Shown one piece after another: positions 5,656-11,972 of a DNA stretch of 12,566 nt. The stretch's first letter is position 1; the number at the start of each line of letters is the position of its first letter. Origin of the DNA: JASTVH01 sp042862465 (GTDB lineage: Bacteria; Pseudomonadota; Gammaproteobacteria; Pseudomonadales; Oleiphilaceae). The stretch spans positions 1-12,566 of the forward strand of contig JASTVH010000022.1 of the NCBI GenBank assembly GCA_042862465.1, written 5' to 3'. Made by a program: the position numbers and the translations under genes. The notes beneath the pieces were generated by a model. The model saw only the letters and a program-made list of their open reading frames with translations, was not told where the DNA came from and did no database searches.

Positions 5656-6573
5656 TCATTCTTCGATGAAGAAATCCGTATCCACTTTTCGGACTTCATA
5701 CACCGCCGCCGAACTAACTCCGACACCGTGATCAATCATCAATTGAACTAAATCGCTGCCGTCAATAAGAACGACCTTTGGATCTATTTGGCCGACATAA
5801 TCGGAAGCTTCTTTGGAGAAACGGCTGGTGGTAATGAAAACGCCTTTTTTTGCTCTTTGCCCATGTAAGGCACCTACAAATTTTTGTATTTCTGGACGAC
5901 CAACGACCGCCTCCCACCGTTTAGCTTGGAGATAAATAGCATCGAGGCCTAACCGATCTTCTTTAATGACACCATCGATTCCTTCATCACCGGTTTTTCG
6001 AGTCGCTTTGCCTGCCTCTTTGACCGAGCCACCGTAACCCATTGCAACGATTAAATTGACAACAAGCTTTTCGAAAAACTCTGGGCTGTTGCCTTTTATT
6101 AAATGAAGAAGCTCATTCGCGACCTCATCTCGGAGCTGCTGATACGCTTGCTCCAATGTTTCCTCGGGAGTTGTAGATGAGGAATCTGCTTCATCTGTGT
6201 GGGTGACTTTTTCAGTCCGATTTTTGTTGCTTGCTTGCCTGAATTCCTGAAATTCTTTGAACCGCTCCAGATCTTTGATTCCGATGCGGACTGGTTTTTC
6301 AGATAGAAGCTTGCGCCCACGCTCAGAAATGAAGAACTTCCCTCGCTTCGGAGACTCCAGAACACCCGCCTGAGTTAGATAGACTTTTGCCCACGCGACT
6401 CGGTTAGCAAATGTTGTTTGCCGGCCACTTGGCAACCTTTCTTCCAACTCGGAATCAGAAAGCCCCAGCTTTTCCGCTAACGCGTCTCTTGTTTCCTTCA
6501 TCGAGTGCTCGGCACAATCGGACGCAAATTCAAGCAATGGCAGCATTAGCGATTGGAAATCTGGTACAGCCAA
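5656..6573 (-). CDS. mrr: Mrr-family type IV restriction endonuclease
   Basis: The 305-residue protein is collinear with E. coli Mrr (304 residues), a nuclease that cuts DNA carrying foreign methylation. The N-terminal winged-helix domain (about 1-95) begins AVPDFQSLMLPLLEF and includes RVAWAKVYLTQAGVLESPKRGKFFIS. A charged, serine-rich linker spans about 110-140. The catalytic domain shows GYGGSVKEAGKATRKTGDEGIDGVI with D200, then YLQAKRW with Q216 and K218, the D-(Q)xK active site, followed by VGRPEIQKFVGAL, RAKKGVFITTSRFS and LIDGSDLVQLMIDHGVGVS. The start is a TTG (6571-6573), supported by an AAGGAG eight bases upstream and by alignment to the Mrr N-terminus; the ATG at 6546 would remove conserved residues. 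No modification gene is nearby, as expected for type IV. It forms a one-gene defence cassette. Confidence 0.93.
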   Translation of the reverse strand: MAVPDFQSLMLPLLEFASDCAEHSMKETRDALAEKLGLSDSELEERLPSGRQTTFANRVAWAKVYLTQAGVLESPKRGKFFISERGRKLLSEKPVRIGIKDLERFKEFQEFRQASNKNRTEKVTHTDEADSSSTTPEETLEQAYQQLRDEVANELLHLIKGNSPEFFEKLVVNLIVAMGYGGSVKEAGKATRKTGDEGIDGVIKEDRLGLDAIYLQAKRWEAVVGRPEIQKFVGALHGQRAKKGVFITTSRFSKEASDYVGQIDPKVVLIDGSDLVQLMIDHGVGVSSAAVYEVRKVDTDFFIEE

Positions 6574-6597
6574 GAAGGTCTCCTTTGTCTTTTCCTA

Positions 6598-6667
6598 TAA
6601 CGCCATGCGCAGCGGCCGGTTTGTTGTGCGAAGCGCGACAAACCGGTCCGACTGACGCTACTTGTTA
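6598..6667 (-). other. attC: attC8 integron recombination site
   Basis: This is a 70-bp site of the attC3 class. The loop region (TTGTTGTGCGAAGCGCGACAA) differs from its sisters while the arms are kept. It closes U3. Confidence 0.9.
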
Positions 6668-6981
6668 GAAGCAGTTCACCCCTTTGCTTGGCGGCCCTGC
6701 TACCAAATTGCATGCGAACTCCGGAGAAGCCCAGCAAACGCTCACGGTCCGGCACCGATACAAACCACCACGCTACCGGCCCATTCAGAATTTTGCGGCG
6801 AACAGCCCTACAACCTGGGCACCTTGCCGAAGCCCCGAAAGAAGCCAAACCTGGCTTCCAGTATGGCGGTCGAATTTTCGGGCCTTGGCCATAACTCAGA
6901 GCCTGAAAACTCCCGCTTTGTTTTGACGCCAAGGCCTTTCCATCTCTCTTTCATCATCTGATGGTCAGGAGCCTTTGCTTA
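6668..6981 (-). repeat. Gene-less cassette body U3 (type A, 314 bp)
   Basis: This is the first of five type A copies. GGCCTTGGC (6927-6936) and GGCCAAGGCC (6881-6890) pair perfectly, with a loop of about 36 bases. The hairpin GAAGCCA-AACC-TGGCTTC lies at 6841-6858. The entry motif is degenerate (AGCAAAGGCTCC). The minus-strand frame that is open in U7 contains a TAG here. A 68-codon plus-strand frame (6688-6894) is open in all type A copies but shifts in types B and D. Confidence 0.87.
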
Positions 6982-7051
6982 TAACGCCATGCGCAGCGGC
7001 CGGGTTGGCGCGCGCAGCGTGACAATCCGGTCCGACTGACGCTACTTGTTA
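6982..7051 (-). other. attC: attC9 integron recombination site
   Basis: This is a 70-bp site, near identical to attC3, with the same GTTGGCGCGCGCAGCGTGAC loop. It closes U4. Confidence 0.9.
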
Positions 7052-7365
7052 GAAGCAGTTCACCCCTTTGCATGGCGACCCTGCTCCCAATTTGCATGCG
7101 AACTCCGGAGAAGCCCCGCACGATGTTGCGGTCCGGCACCGATAAAAACCACCAGCCTACCGGCCCACTCAGAATTTTGCGGCGAACAGCCCTACAACCT
7201 GGGCACCTTGCCGAAGACCCGAAAGAAGCCAAACCTGGCTTCCAATATGGCGGTCAAATTTTCGGGCCTTGGCCATAACTCAGAGCCTGAAAACTCCCGC
7301 TTTGTTTTGACGCCAAGGCCTTTCCATCTCTCTTTCATCATCTGATGGTCAGGAGCCTTTGCTTA
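7052..7365 (-). repeat. Gene-less cassette body U4 (type A, 314 bp)
   Basis: This copy is very close to U3, its direct neighbour. The stem motifs are at 7265-7274 and 7311-7320, and the hairpin GAAGCCA...TGGCTTC is unchanged. The core has one substitution (GATAAAAACC for GATACAAACC). U3, U4 and U5 form a tandem run of three. Confidence 0.87.
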
Positions 7366-7436
7366 TAACGCCATGCGCAGCGGCCGGTTTGTGGAGCGGC
7401 AGCGGAACAAACCGGTCCGACTGACGCTACTTGTTA
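7366..7436 (-). other. attC: attC10 integron recombination site
   Basis: This is a 71-bp site of the attC3 class with a one-base longer loop (TGTGGAGCGGCAGCGGAACA). It closes U5. Confidence 0.9.
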
Positions 7437-7750
7437 GAAGCAGTTCACCCCTTTGCATGGCGGCCCTGCTACCAATTTGCATGCGAACTCCGGAGAAGCC
7501 CCGCACACGCTCGCGGCCCGGCACCGATACAAACCATCAAACTACCCGGCCACTTCTGAATTTGCGGCGAACAGCCCTACAACCTGGGCACGTTGGCGAA
7601 GACCCAATAGAAGCCAAACCTGGCTTCCAATATAGCGGTCGAATTTTCGGGCCTTGGCCATGACTCAGAGCCTGAAAACTCCCGCTTTGTTTTGACGCCA
7701 AGGCCTTTTCATCTCTCTTTCATCATCTGATGATCAGGAGCCTTTGCTTA
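7437..7750 (-). repeat. Gene-less cassette body U5 (type A, 314 bp)
   Basis: This type A copy has stem motifs at 7650-7659 and 7696-7705. The hairpin AGAAGCCA...TGGCTTC persists, but the T-run is interrupted (TTCTATTGG on the minus strand). The length is identical to the other type A copies despite scattered substitutions. Confidence 0.87.
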
Positions 7751-7846
7751 TAACGCCAATGTTCAGCGGCCGGATTGTTGCGCGCAGCGTGACAAGCCGG
7801 TCCGGTGGAGGCCCGTAGGGCCGGAACGTACTGCAACTACTGGTTA
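7751..7846 (-). other. attC: attC11 integron recombination site
   Basis: This 96-bp long-class site has the arm GGCCCGTAGGGCC, like attC4 and attC7. It is attached to the type B body U6, whereas the other type B body (U1) has a 70-bp attC3-class site. Confidence 0.88.
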
Positions 7847-8156
7847 GATGCCGCTCACCCCTTTAGATGGCGGGTTCAATCCGGTACTCGCATGCCGACT
7901 CCAGAGAGCCCTGCACTGGGTCTCGATCCGGCACCGATACAAACCACCAGGCTACCGGCCCTCTCAGGACTTTACGGCGAACAGCCCTACAACTTGAGCA
8001 CGTTGCCGACTACCCGAAATAACCAAAACCTGGCTGCCAGATTCAACAGCGGAGTTACTGGCCTTGGCCATTACACGGAGTATAAAACTCCCGCTTCCCA
8101 TTACCGCCAAGGCCCATGCACCCAACCACCAGAAAATGACCGAGGCCTTGGCCTTC
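7847..8156 (-). repeat. Gene-less cassette body U6 (type B, 310 bp)
   Basis: This is a close sister of U1. All three motifs are perfect: 8144-8153, 8105-8114 and 8060-8069. The GGAGT/ACTCC nested hairpin is present. The exit sequence has diverged slightly (GTTAGATGCCGCTCACCCC on +). The T-run is broken by an A. Confidence 0.86.
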
Positions 8157-8226
8157 TAACGCCATGCGCAGCGGCCGGTTTGTGGAGCGCAGCGCAACAA
8201 ACCGGTCCGACTGACGCTACTTGTTA
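8157..8226 (-). other. attC: attC12 integron recombination site
   Basis: This 70-bp attC3-class site closes U7. From base 8196 on, it is part of a 448-bp block repeated perfectly at 9427-9874; its left part differs from attC15 at only two bases. Confidence 0.9.
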
Positions 8227-8540
8227 GAAGCAGTTCACCCCTTTGCATGGCGGCCCTGCTACCAATTTGCATGCGAACTCCGGAGAAGCCCCGCACACGC
8301 TCGCGGTCCGGCACCGATACAAACCACCAAACTACCCGGCCACTTCTGAATTTGCGGCGAACGGCCCCACAACTTGGGCACGCTGCCGATTACCCGAAAA
8401 AAGCCAAACCTGGCTTCCAGTATGGCGGTCGAATTTTCGGGCCTTGGCCATGACTCAGAGCCTGAAAACTCCCGCTTTGTTTTGACGCCAAGGCCTTTCC
8501 ATCTCTCTTTCATTATCTGATGGTCAGGAGCCTTTGCTTA
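8227..8540 (-). repeat. Gene-less cassette body U7 (type A, 314 bp)
   Basis: This body is identical base for base to U9. The stem motifs are at 8440-8449 and 8486-8495. The hairpin AAGCCA-GGTT-TGGCTT followed by TTTT (minus strand) is the clearest terminator-like element among the type A copies. An 84-codon minus-strand frame (8259-8513) is open only in U7 and U9. Confidence 0.88.
8397..8416 (-). terminator. Terminator-like hairpin in U7
   Basis: On the minus strand a six-pair stem AAGCCA/TGGCTT with a GGTT loop is followed directly by four more T. The stem is short for an intrinsic terminator and partly A-T, so activity is uncertain. An identical copy is in U9. Confidence 0.4.
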
Positions 8541-8609
8541 TAACGCTGGCATAACGGGCCGGCTTGTGGAGCGCAGCGGAACAATCCGGTCCCGTTGATG
8601 CGTTGGTTA
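8541..8609 (-). other. attC: attC13 integron recombination site
   Basis: This is a 69-bp site of the attC6 class (CAACGGGACCGG / CCGGCCCGTTATGCC on the minus strand). It closes U8 and lies inside the 448-bp duplicated block, so it is identical to attC16. Confidence 0.9.
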
Positions 8610-8919
8610 GAAGCCGTTCACCCTTGTGGATTGCGGTCCAAACCGGAACTCGCATGCGGACTCCAGTGGACCCCGCACAAACTCTCGGTCCGGCACCGAT
8701 ACAAACCACCAAACTACACAGCCATTTCTGAATTTGCGACGAACAGCCCCACAACTTTTGGCATGCTGCCGATAACGAGTGAAAAGCCACTATCGGCTAC
8801 CAGATTGGATGCGGAGTTTGATGGCCTTGGCCGTGAACGAAAGCCGAAACCTCTACCCCGAATTTACTGCCAAGGCCCATGCACCCAACCACTGTCAAAA
8901 AGACGGTGGCCTTGGCTTA
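8610..8919 (-). repeat. Gene-less cassette body U8 (type D, 310 bp)
   Basis: The entry motif is at 8908-8916, GGCCTTGGC at 8869-8877 and GGCCAAGGCC at 8823-8832. The hairpin is AGCC-GATAGT-GGCT followed by TTT (minus strand). The core is conserved. Its leftmost 34 bases (8610-8643) are identical to those of U10, although the rest belongs to a different type. Confidence 0.85.
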
Positions 8920-8990
8920 TAACGCCATGCATAACGGGCCGGTTTGTGGAGCACCAGCGGAACAAACCGGTCCCGTTGATGCACTTGTTA
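8920..8990 (-). other. attC: attC14 integron recombination site
   Basis: This 71-bp site has a mosaic look: the GCCATGC outer end of the attC3 class is joined to the CATAACGGG inner arm of the attC6 class. The TAA stop of the membrane-protein gene to its right is its first TAA. Confidence 0.88.
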
Positions 8991-9362
8991 GGCATACTGG
9001 TGGCCGCGGCCAGACCTCTTTATCTCTACTGCCAGCCACAAAGCCCCGATAAAACAAAGGACTATTAGGGAAACTGATACTGGTAAATGGAATTGCCCAA
9101 AACCTGCCAGAGCGAATCCAGCATGGATAAAAAATGTGAGCGCCCCAAGTGCCGCACAAAGCTTGGCGAAAAAGACTGCATTTTCGCTTGCAGCTACCAC
9201 ATGCTTATAACCAAGCAATAGGATTGGAATCGCGACAGCATTGAATGCCAGATATCCTTGGATTCCTCCCGGTAAAAGGAACATTTCCCATTCGCGCCAA
9301 AACGCAGCATCGATCTGATGCAGAACCAAGAAGCTCATAGTCCAGAAATAACTTTTTTCCAC
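8988..9362 (-). CDS. Small membrane protein with HQIDA...EW motif
   Basis: The 124-residue protein has four hydrophobic segments: about 4-16, 35-54, 62-85 and 92-112, interrupted by LHQIDAAFWREWEMFLLPGG (about 14-33). That polar H-x-x-D-A...E-W stretch recalls a family of small membrane proteins of unknown function (possibly DUF6713-like, from memory and unverified). It ends in a basic tail EIKRSGRGHQYA. The start is a GTG at 9360-9362 preceded by AAAGGA at eight bases; the ATG at residue 9 is a weaker alternative. The stop TAA is the first TAA of attC14. It is a single-gene cassette in normal orientation. Confidence 0.78.
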   Translation of the reverse strand: MEKSYFWTMSFLVLHQIDAAFWREWEMFLLPGGIQGYLAFNAVAIPILLLGYKHVVAASENAVFFAKLCAALGALTFFIHAGFALAGFGQFHLPVSVSLIVLCFIGALWLAVEIKRSGRGHQYA

Positions 9363-9387
9363 TTAATCAATCCTTTGTGAGCTTGCC

Positions 9388-9457
9388 TAACGCCATGCGC
9401 AGCGGCCGGTTTGTGTAGCGCAGCGAAACAAACCGGTCCGACTGACGCTACTTGTTA
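9388..9457 (-). other. attC: attC15 integron recombination site
   Basis: This 70-bp attC3-class site closes U9. It differs from attC12 at two bases in its left half and is identical to it in the right half. Confidence 0.9.
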
Positions 9458-9771
9458 GAAGCAGTTCACCCCTTTGCATGGCGGCCCTGCTACCAATTTG
9501 CATGCGAACTCCGGAGAAGCCCCGCACACGCTCGCGGTCCGGCACCGATACAAACCACCAAACTACCCGGCCACTTCTGAATTTGCGGCGAACGGCCCCA
9601 CAACTTGGGCACGCTGCCGATTACCCGAAAAAAGCCAAACCTGGCTTCCAGTATGGCGGTCGAATTTTCGGGCCTTGGCCATGACTCAGAGCCTGAAAAC
9701 TCCCGCTTTGTTTTGACGCCAAGGCCTTTCCATCTCTCTTTCATTATCTGATGGTCAGGAGCCTTTGCTTA
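9458..9771 (-). repeat. Gene-less cassette body U9 (type A, 314 bp)
   Basis: This is a perfect copy of U7, 1231 bases away. The stem motifs are at 9671-9680 and 9717-9726. It is part of the duplicated block at 9427-9874. Confidence 0.88.
9628..9647 (-). terminator. Terminator-like hairpin in U9
   Basis: This is an identical copy of the U7 hairpin: AAGCCA/TGGCTT with a T-run on the minus strand. Confidence 0.4.
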
Positions 9772-9840
9772 TAACGCTGGCATAACGGGCCGGCTTGTGG
9801 AGCGCAGCGGAACAATCCGGTCCCGTTGATGCGTTGGTTA
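9772..9840 (-). other. attC: attC16 integron recombination site
   Basis: This 69-bp attC6-class site is identical to attC13. It closes U10. Confidence 0.9.
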
Positions 9841-10147
9841 GAAGCCGTTCACCCTTGTGGATTGCGGTCCAAACTGGAGCTCGCATGCGGACTCCAGTGA
9901 ATCCCGCACAGACTCTCGGTCCGGCACCGATACAAACCACAAAACTACCCGGCTTACCTAGAATTTACGACGAACAGCCCCACAAACTGGGCACATTGCT
10001 GAAAACCAGAAAAAAGCCTAAACAGGCTTCCAGATTGAACGAGGAGTTTGCGGGCGTTGGCCAGGCACCAAGCAGGAAAACTCCACTCAACTTTCCGCCA
10101 AGGCCAGTTGCACCCAACCACCAGAAAATGACCGAGGCTTGGGCTTT
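9841..10147 (-). repeat. Gene-less cassette body U10 (type C, 307 bp)
   Basis: This is the shortest body. GGCCTTGGC is at 10096-10105, and the third motif is GGCGTTGGCC (10053-10062), as in U2. The entry motif is degenerate. The hairpin has changed from AAGCCA/TGGCTT to AAGCCT/AGGCTT, a paired change, followed by TTTT on the minus strand. The exit matches U8. Confidence 0.85.
10011..10029 (-). terminator. Terminator-like hairpin in U10
   Basis: On the minus strand AAGCCT-GTTT-AGGCTT is followed by TTTT (the plus-strand A-run starts at 10010). Relative to U7 the loop-closing pair is swapped from A-T to T-A, so pairing is kept while sequence changes. Confidence 0.42.
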
Positions 10148-10219
10148 TAACGCCATGCGAAGCGGCTGGTTTGGAGGCGCAACCGCGCCGGAAAACCGGT
10201 CCGCTTGCGCTACTGGTTA
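10148..10219 (-). other. attC: attC17 integron recombination site
   Basis: This 72-bp site has a diverged loop (GGAGGCGCAACCGCGCCGG). It closes the two-gene cassette; the last stop codon lies 18 bases to its right. Confidence 0.88.
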
Positions 10220-10237
10220 GAAATTGAACCCCACTCC

Positions 10238-10567
10238 CTAAGACTGCTTTTGCTTTTTCTCAAGATCATTGAGGTACTCTTCTTCTCTTCGAAGATATTG
10301 GTCGATTTTCTGCAGATCTTCAGGGGTAATCCTCTTGGTCTTTCCATGCCATGGGCGGCCCATTACTAAATTTGCGAAGATGCGGGCCACCAAAGAAAAG
10401 GAGAAAAAAACCAACCCTATCAGGAGAATGCTTATATCTTCTTGGGCACCTAGATCTCCGCCTACAACCCCCGCAATATAGAAAAGCACAAACCCACAGC
10501 CCAAGAAAAAGCTGTAAACATGAACCGCAGCGAGCTTATCTAATAATTTTTTATTCTGTTTTTTCAT
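10238..10567 (-). CDS. Two-helix membrane protein, second gene of a two-gene cassette
   Basis: The 109-residue protein has a lysine-rich start (MKKQNKKLLDKLAAV), two hydrophobic helices at about 17-36 and 45-68, and a long charged cytoplasmic tail ITPEDLQKIDQYLRREEEYLNDLEKKQKQ that could form a short coiled coil. No family is recognised. The ATG (10565-10567) follows directly on the stop codon of the upstream gene (TAAATG), so translation is probably coupled. The stop TAG is 18 bases before attC17. Two genes in one cassette are uncommon, and the pair may act together at the membrane; that is inference from layout only. Confidence 0.78.
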   Translation of the reverse strand: MKKQNKKLLDKLAAVHVYSFFLGCGFVLFYIAGVVGGDLGAQEDISILLIGLVFFSFSLVARIFANLVMGRPWHGKTKRITPEDLQKIDQYLRREEEYLNDLEKKQKQS

Positions 10568-10873
10568 TTAACAAAAGAGCTTTCCGCATTTATGACATTT
10601 TACGAAGACCGAATCAGGCCCGGTGTAATATCTAGACCCATTCATCTCAAAACGTGTATTGCATGCCGGACAGCGCCAGATTTTGGTGTAAGCGTAAACA
10701 TAGGCAACGAAGACAAAGAAGATAGCTATGTATCCTTTTATGCCGGGAAGCAGGCCCAAACCACCTTTCCCAAATATTGCGGCGCCTCCCACCAAACACA
10801 CAGCAAATAGAACAGTCGCCAGACGCACTAATCGGCGACGCAATATAAACTCTCTTTCATACTTACTTGTCAT
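10568..10873 (-). CDS. Zinc-ribbon membrane protein, first gene of a two-gene cassette
   Basis: The 101-residue protein has a basic N-terminus (MTSKYEREFILRRRLVRL), two hydrophobic helices at about 17-34 and 47-63, and a C-terminal zinc ribbon with C68-P-A-C71 and C93-H-K-C96 (then GKLFC). The ribbon would sit in the cytoplasm and bind one zinc. The function is unknown; small proteins of this layout often have structural or regulatory membrane roles. The ATG at 10871-10873 lies 15 bases inside the cassette, with only a weak purine-rich stretch (GAGTGA) before it. The stop abuts the next gene's ATG. The junction contains GTTAAAT, which fits the GTTRRRY core of a recombination site, hinting at an old cassette fusion. 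Confidence 0.78.
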   Translation of the reverse strand: MTSKYEREFILRRRLVRLATVLFAVCLVGGAAIFGKGGLGLLPGIKGYIAIFFVFVAYVYAYTKIWRCPACNTRFEMNGSRYYTGPDSVFVKCHKCGKLFC

Positions 10874-10887
10874 TGATCACTCATTTC

Positions 10888-10953
10888 TAACGCTTGCATA
10901 ACGGGCCGGTTTGGAGCGGCAGCGGAAAACCGGTCCCGTTGATGCGTTGGTTA
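10888..10953 (-). other. attC: attC18 integron recombination site
   Basis: This 66-bp site has the same sequence as attC6 (GCTTGCATAACGGGCC, loop GGAGCGGCAGCGG). It closes U11, as attC6 closes U2. Confidence 0.9.
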
Positions 10954-11264
10954 GAAGCCGGTTCACCCGTCGGTTTCCGGTCCCCACCGCAACCCGCATG
11001 CGAACTCCAAAGAAGCCCCGCACGGGCTCTCGGTCCGGCACCGATACAAACCACCAAACTACCCGGCCATTTCCGAATTTGCGACGAACAGCCCCACAAC
11101 TTTTGGCACGACGCCGACACCAAATAAAAAACCGCTATTCGCTGCCAGAATGGATGCGGAGTTCGATGGCCTTGGCCGTGAACGAAAACCGAAACCTTCA
11201 CCCCGAATTTACCGCCAAGGCCCATGCACCCAACCACTATCAAAATGACGGAGGCCTTGGCTTA
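10954..11264 (-). repeat. Gene-less cassette body U11 (type D, 311 bp)
   Basis: The three motifs are at 11253-11261, 11213-11222 and 11168-11177, and GTGAA...TTCAC nests between the last two. The T-run (TTTTTT near 11126-11131 on +) is present but the stem before it is weak. The low-coordinate half matches type C U2 almost perfectly while the other half matches type D U8, so this copy looks recombinant. Confidence 0.85.
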
Positions 11265-11353
11265 TAACGCTGCCATAAGCGGCCGGAAAAACCGCCAGGT
11301 TTTGGAGGTCCAGCCGTCCGCGCAGCGGACGGCGATGCTTAATGGCCTTGTTA
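11265..11353 (-). other. attC: attC19 integron recombination site
   Basis: This 89-bp site has an inner hairpin CCGTCCGCGCAGCGGACGG (11314-11332). Its first TAA on the minus strand is the stop codon of the acetyltransferase gene. Confidence 0.88.
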
Positions 11354-11842
11354 AGCATTTGACTCCAGAGCATGACTCTGCAAATCAAATGCATAGAATT
11401 TGGTTCCGGGCGTTGGGTTGAAAAAATATGGCTCAATTTCCACAAAACCCATTAGCTCGTATAGTTCCTGCGCTTTTTTTGTGGGAGGCACGGCATCCAG
11501 AACGACCCGGGTATAGCCCATTTTTTTCAGTTTCAATAGCAAATTGTCCATGAGAAGACGCCCGAGCCCTTTACCCTGATATTGCTGACGTACATAAAGG
11601 CGCTTTACCTCTGCGGTGTACTCATCAAGTTTTCTAAACCCAACACCACCAGCGACATGGGAATTCTCTATTGCGAAGGTATATTGACCATTCGGCAGCG
11701 ATAACAATGCTTCGAGCGAGGCCATTTCTCCCTCAAAATTTTGATAGGAAAGATCAATACCCAGCCAATCCGCATACTCCAAAATGAGCTTTCTTAACTC
11801 ATCGCTATCTGAGGGGAAGATCACATCCCTGATCATGACCAT
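11351..11842 (-). CDS. GNAT-family N-acetyltransferase
   Basis: The 163-residue protein is a single GNAT domain, which transfers an acetyl group from acetyl-CoA to an amine. The acetyl-CoA loop is plain in VKRLYVRQQYQGKGLGRLLMDNLL (about 79-102; Q87-x-x-G90-x-G92). Motif B follows with VVLDAVPPTKKAQELYELMGFVEIEPYF (about 113-140), and the N-terminal part carries the strands YTFAIENSHVAGGVGFRKL. The substrate is not predictable; similar cassette acetyltransferases act on small molecules or proteins, and resistance is not implied. I chose the ATG at 11840-11842, preceded by GGA at five bases, over the ATG two codons later. The TAA stop is the first TAA of attC19. Confidence 0.92.
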   Translation of the reverse strand: MVMIRDVIFPSDSDELRKLILEYADWLGIDLSYQNFEGEMASLEALLSLPNGQYTFAIENSHVAGGVGFRKLDEYTAEVKRLYVRQQYQGKGLGRLLMDNLLLKLKKMGYTRVVLDAVPPTKKAQELYELMGFVEIEPYFFNPTPGTKFYAFDLQSHALESNA

Positions 11843-11866
11843 CTATTCCGTTTTTAGACTATTGCT

Positions 11867-11944
11867 TAACGCCGAAGGTAACGGGCCGCTTTGGAGCAGA
11901 GCCAAAGGCGGCGCGGAAAAGCGGTCCCGTTGACCGCCTGGTTA
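11867..11944 (-). other. attC: attC20 integron recombination site
   Basis: This 78-bp site has arms TAACCAGGCGGTCAACGGGACCGC and GCGGCCCGTTACC...GGCGTTA in part, with a loop rich in GCC/GGC. It closes the secreted-protein cassette. Confidence 0.87.
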
Positions 11945-11972
11945 GCGGTAGTTCGAAACCTACCACCTGGCC

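Noticed and set aside
6598..8540. Regularly spaced repeats resembling a CRISPR array
   Set aside because: The repeats are 66-99 bp palindromic attC sites and the spacers of about 310 bp are themselves related. This is an integron, not CRISPR.
9795..10220. 141-codon plus-strand frame across U10
   Set aside because: It begins in attC16, ends in attC17 and is antisense to the array. Its frame is not the one open in other copies.
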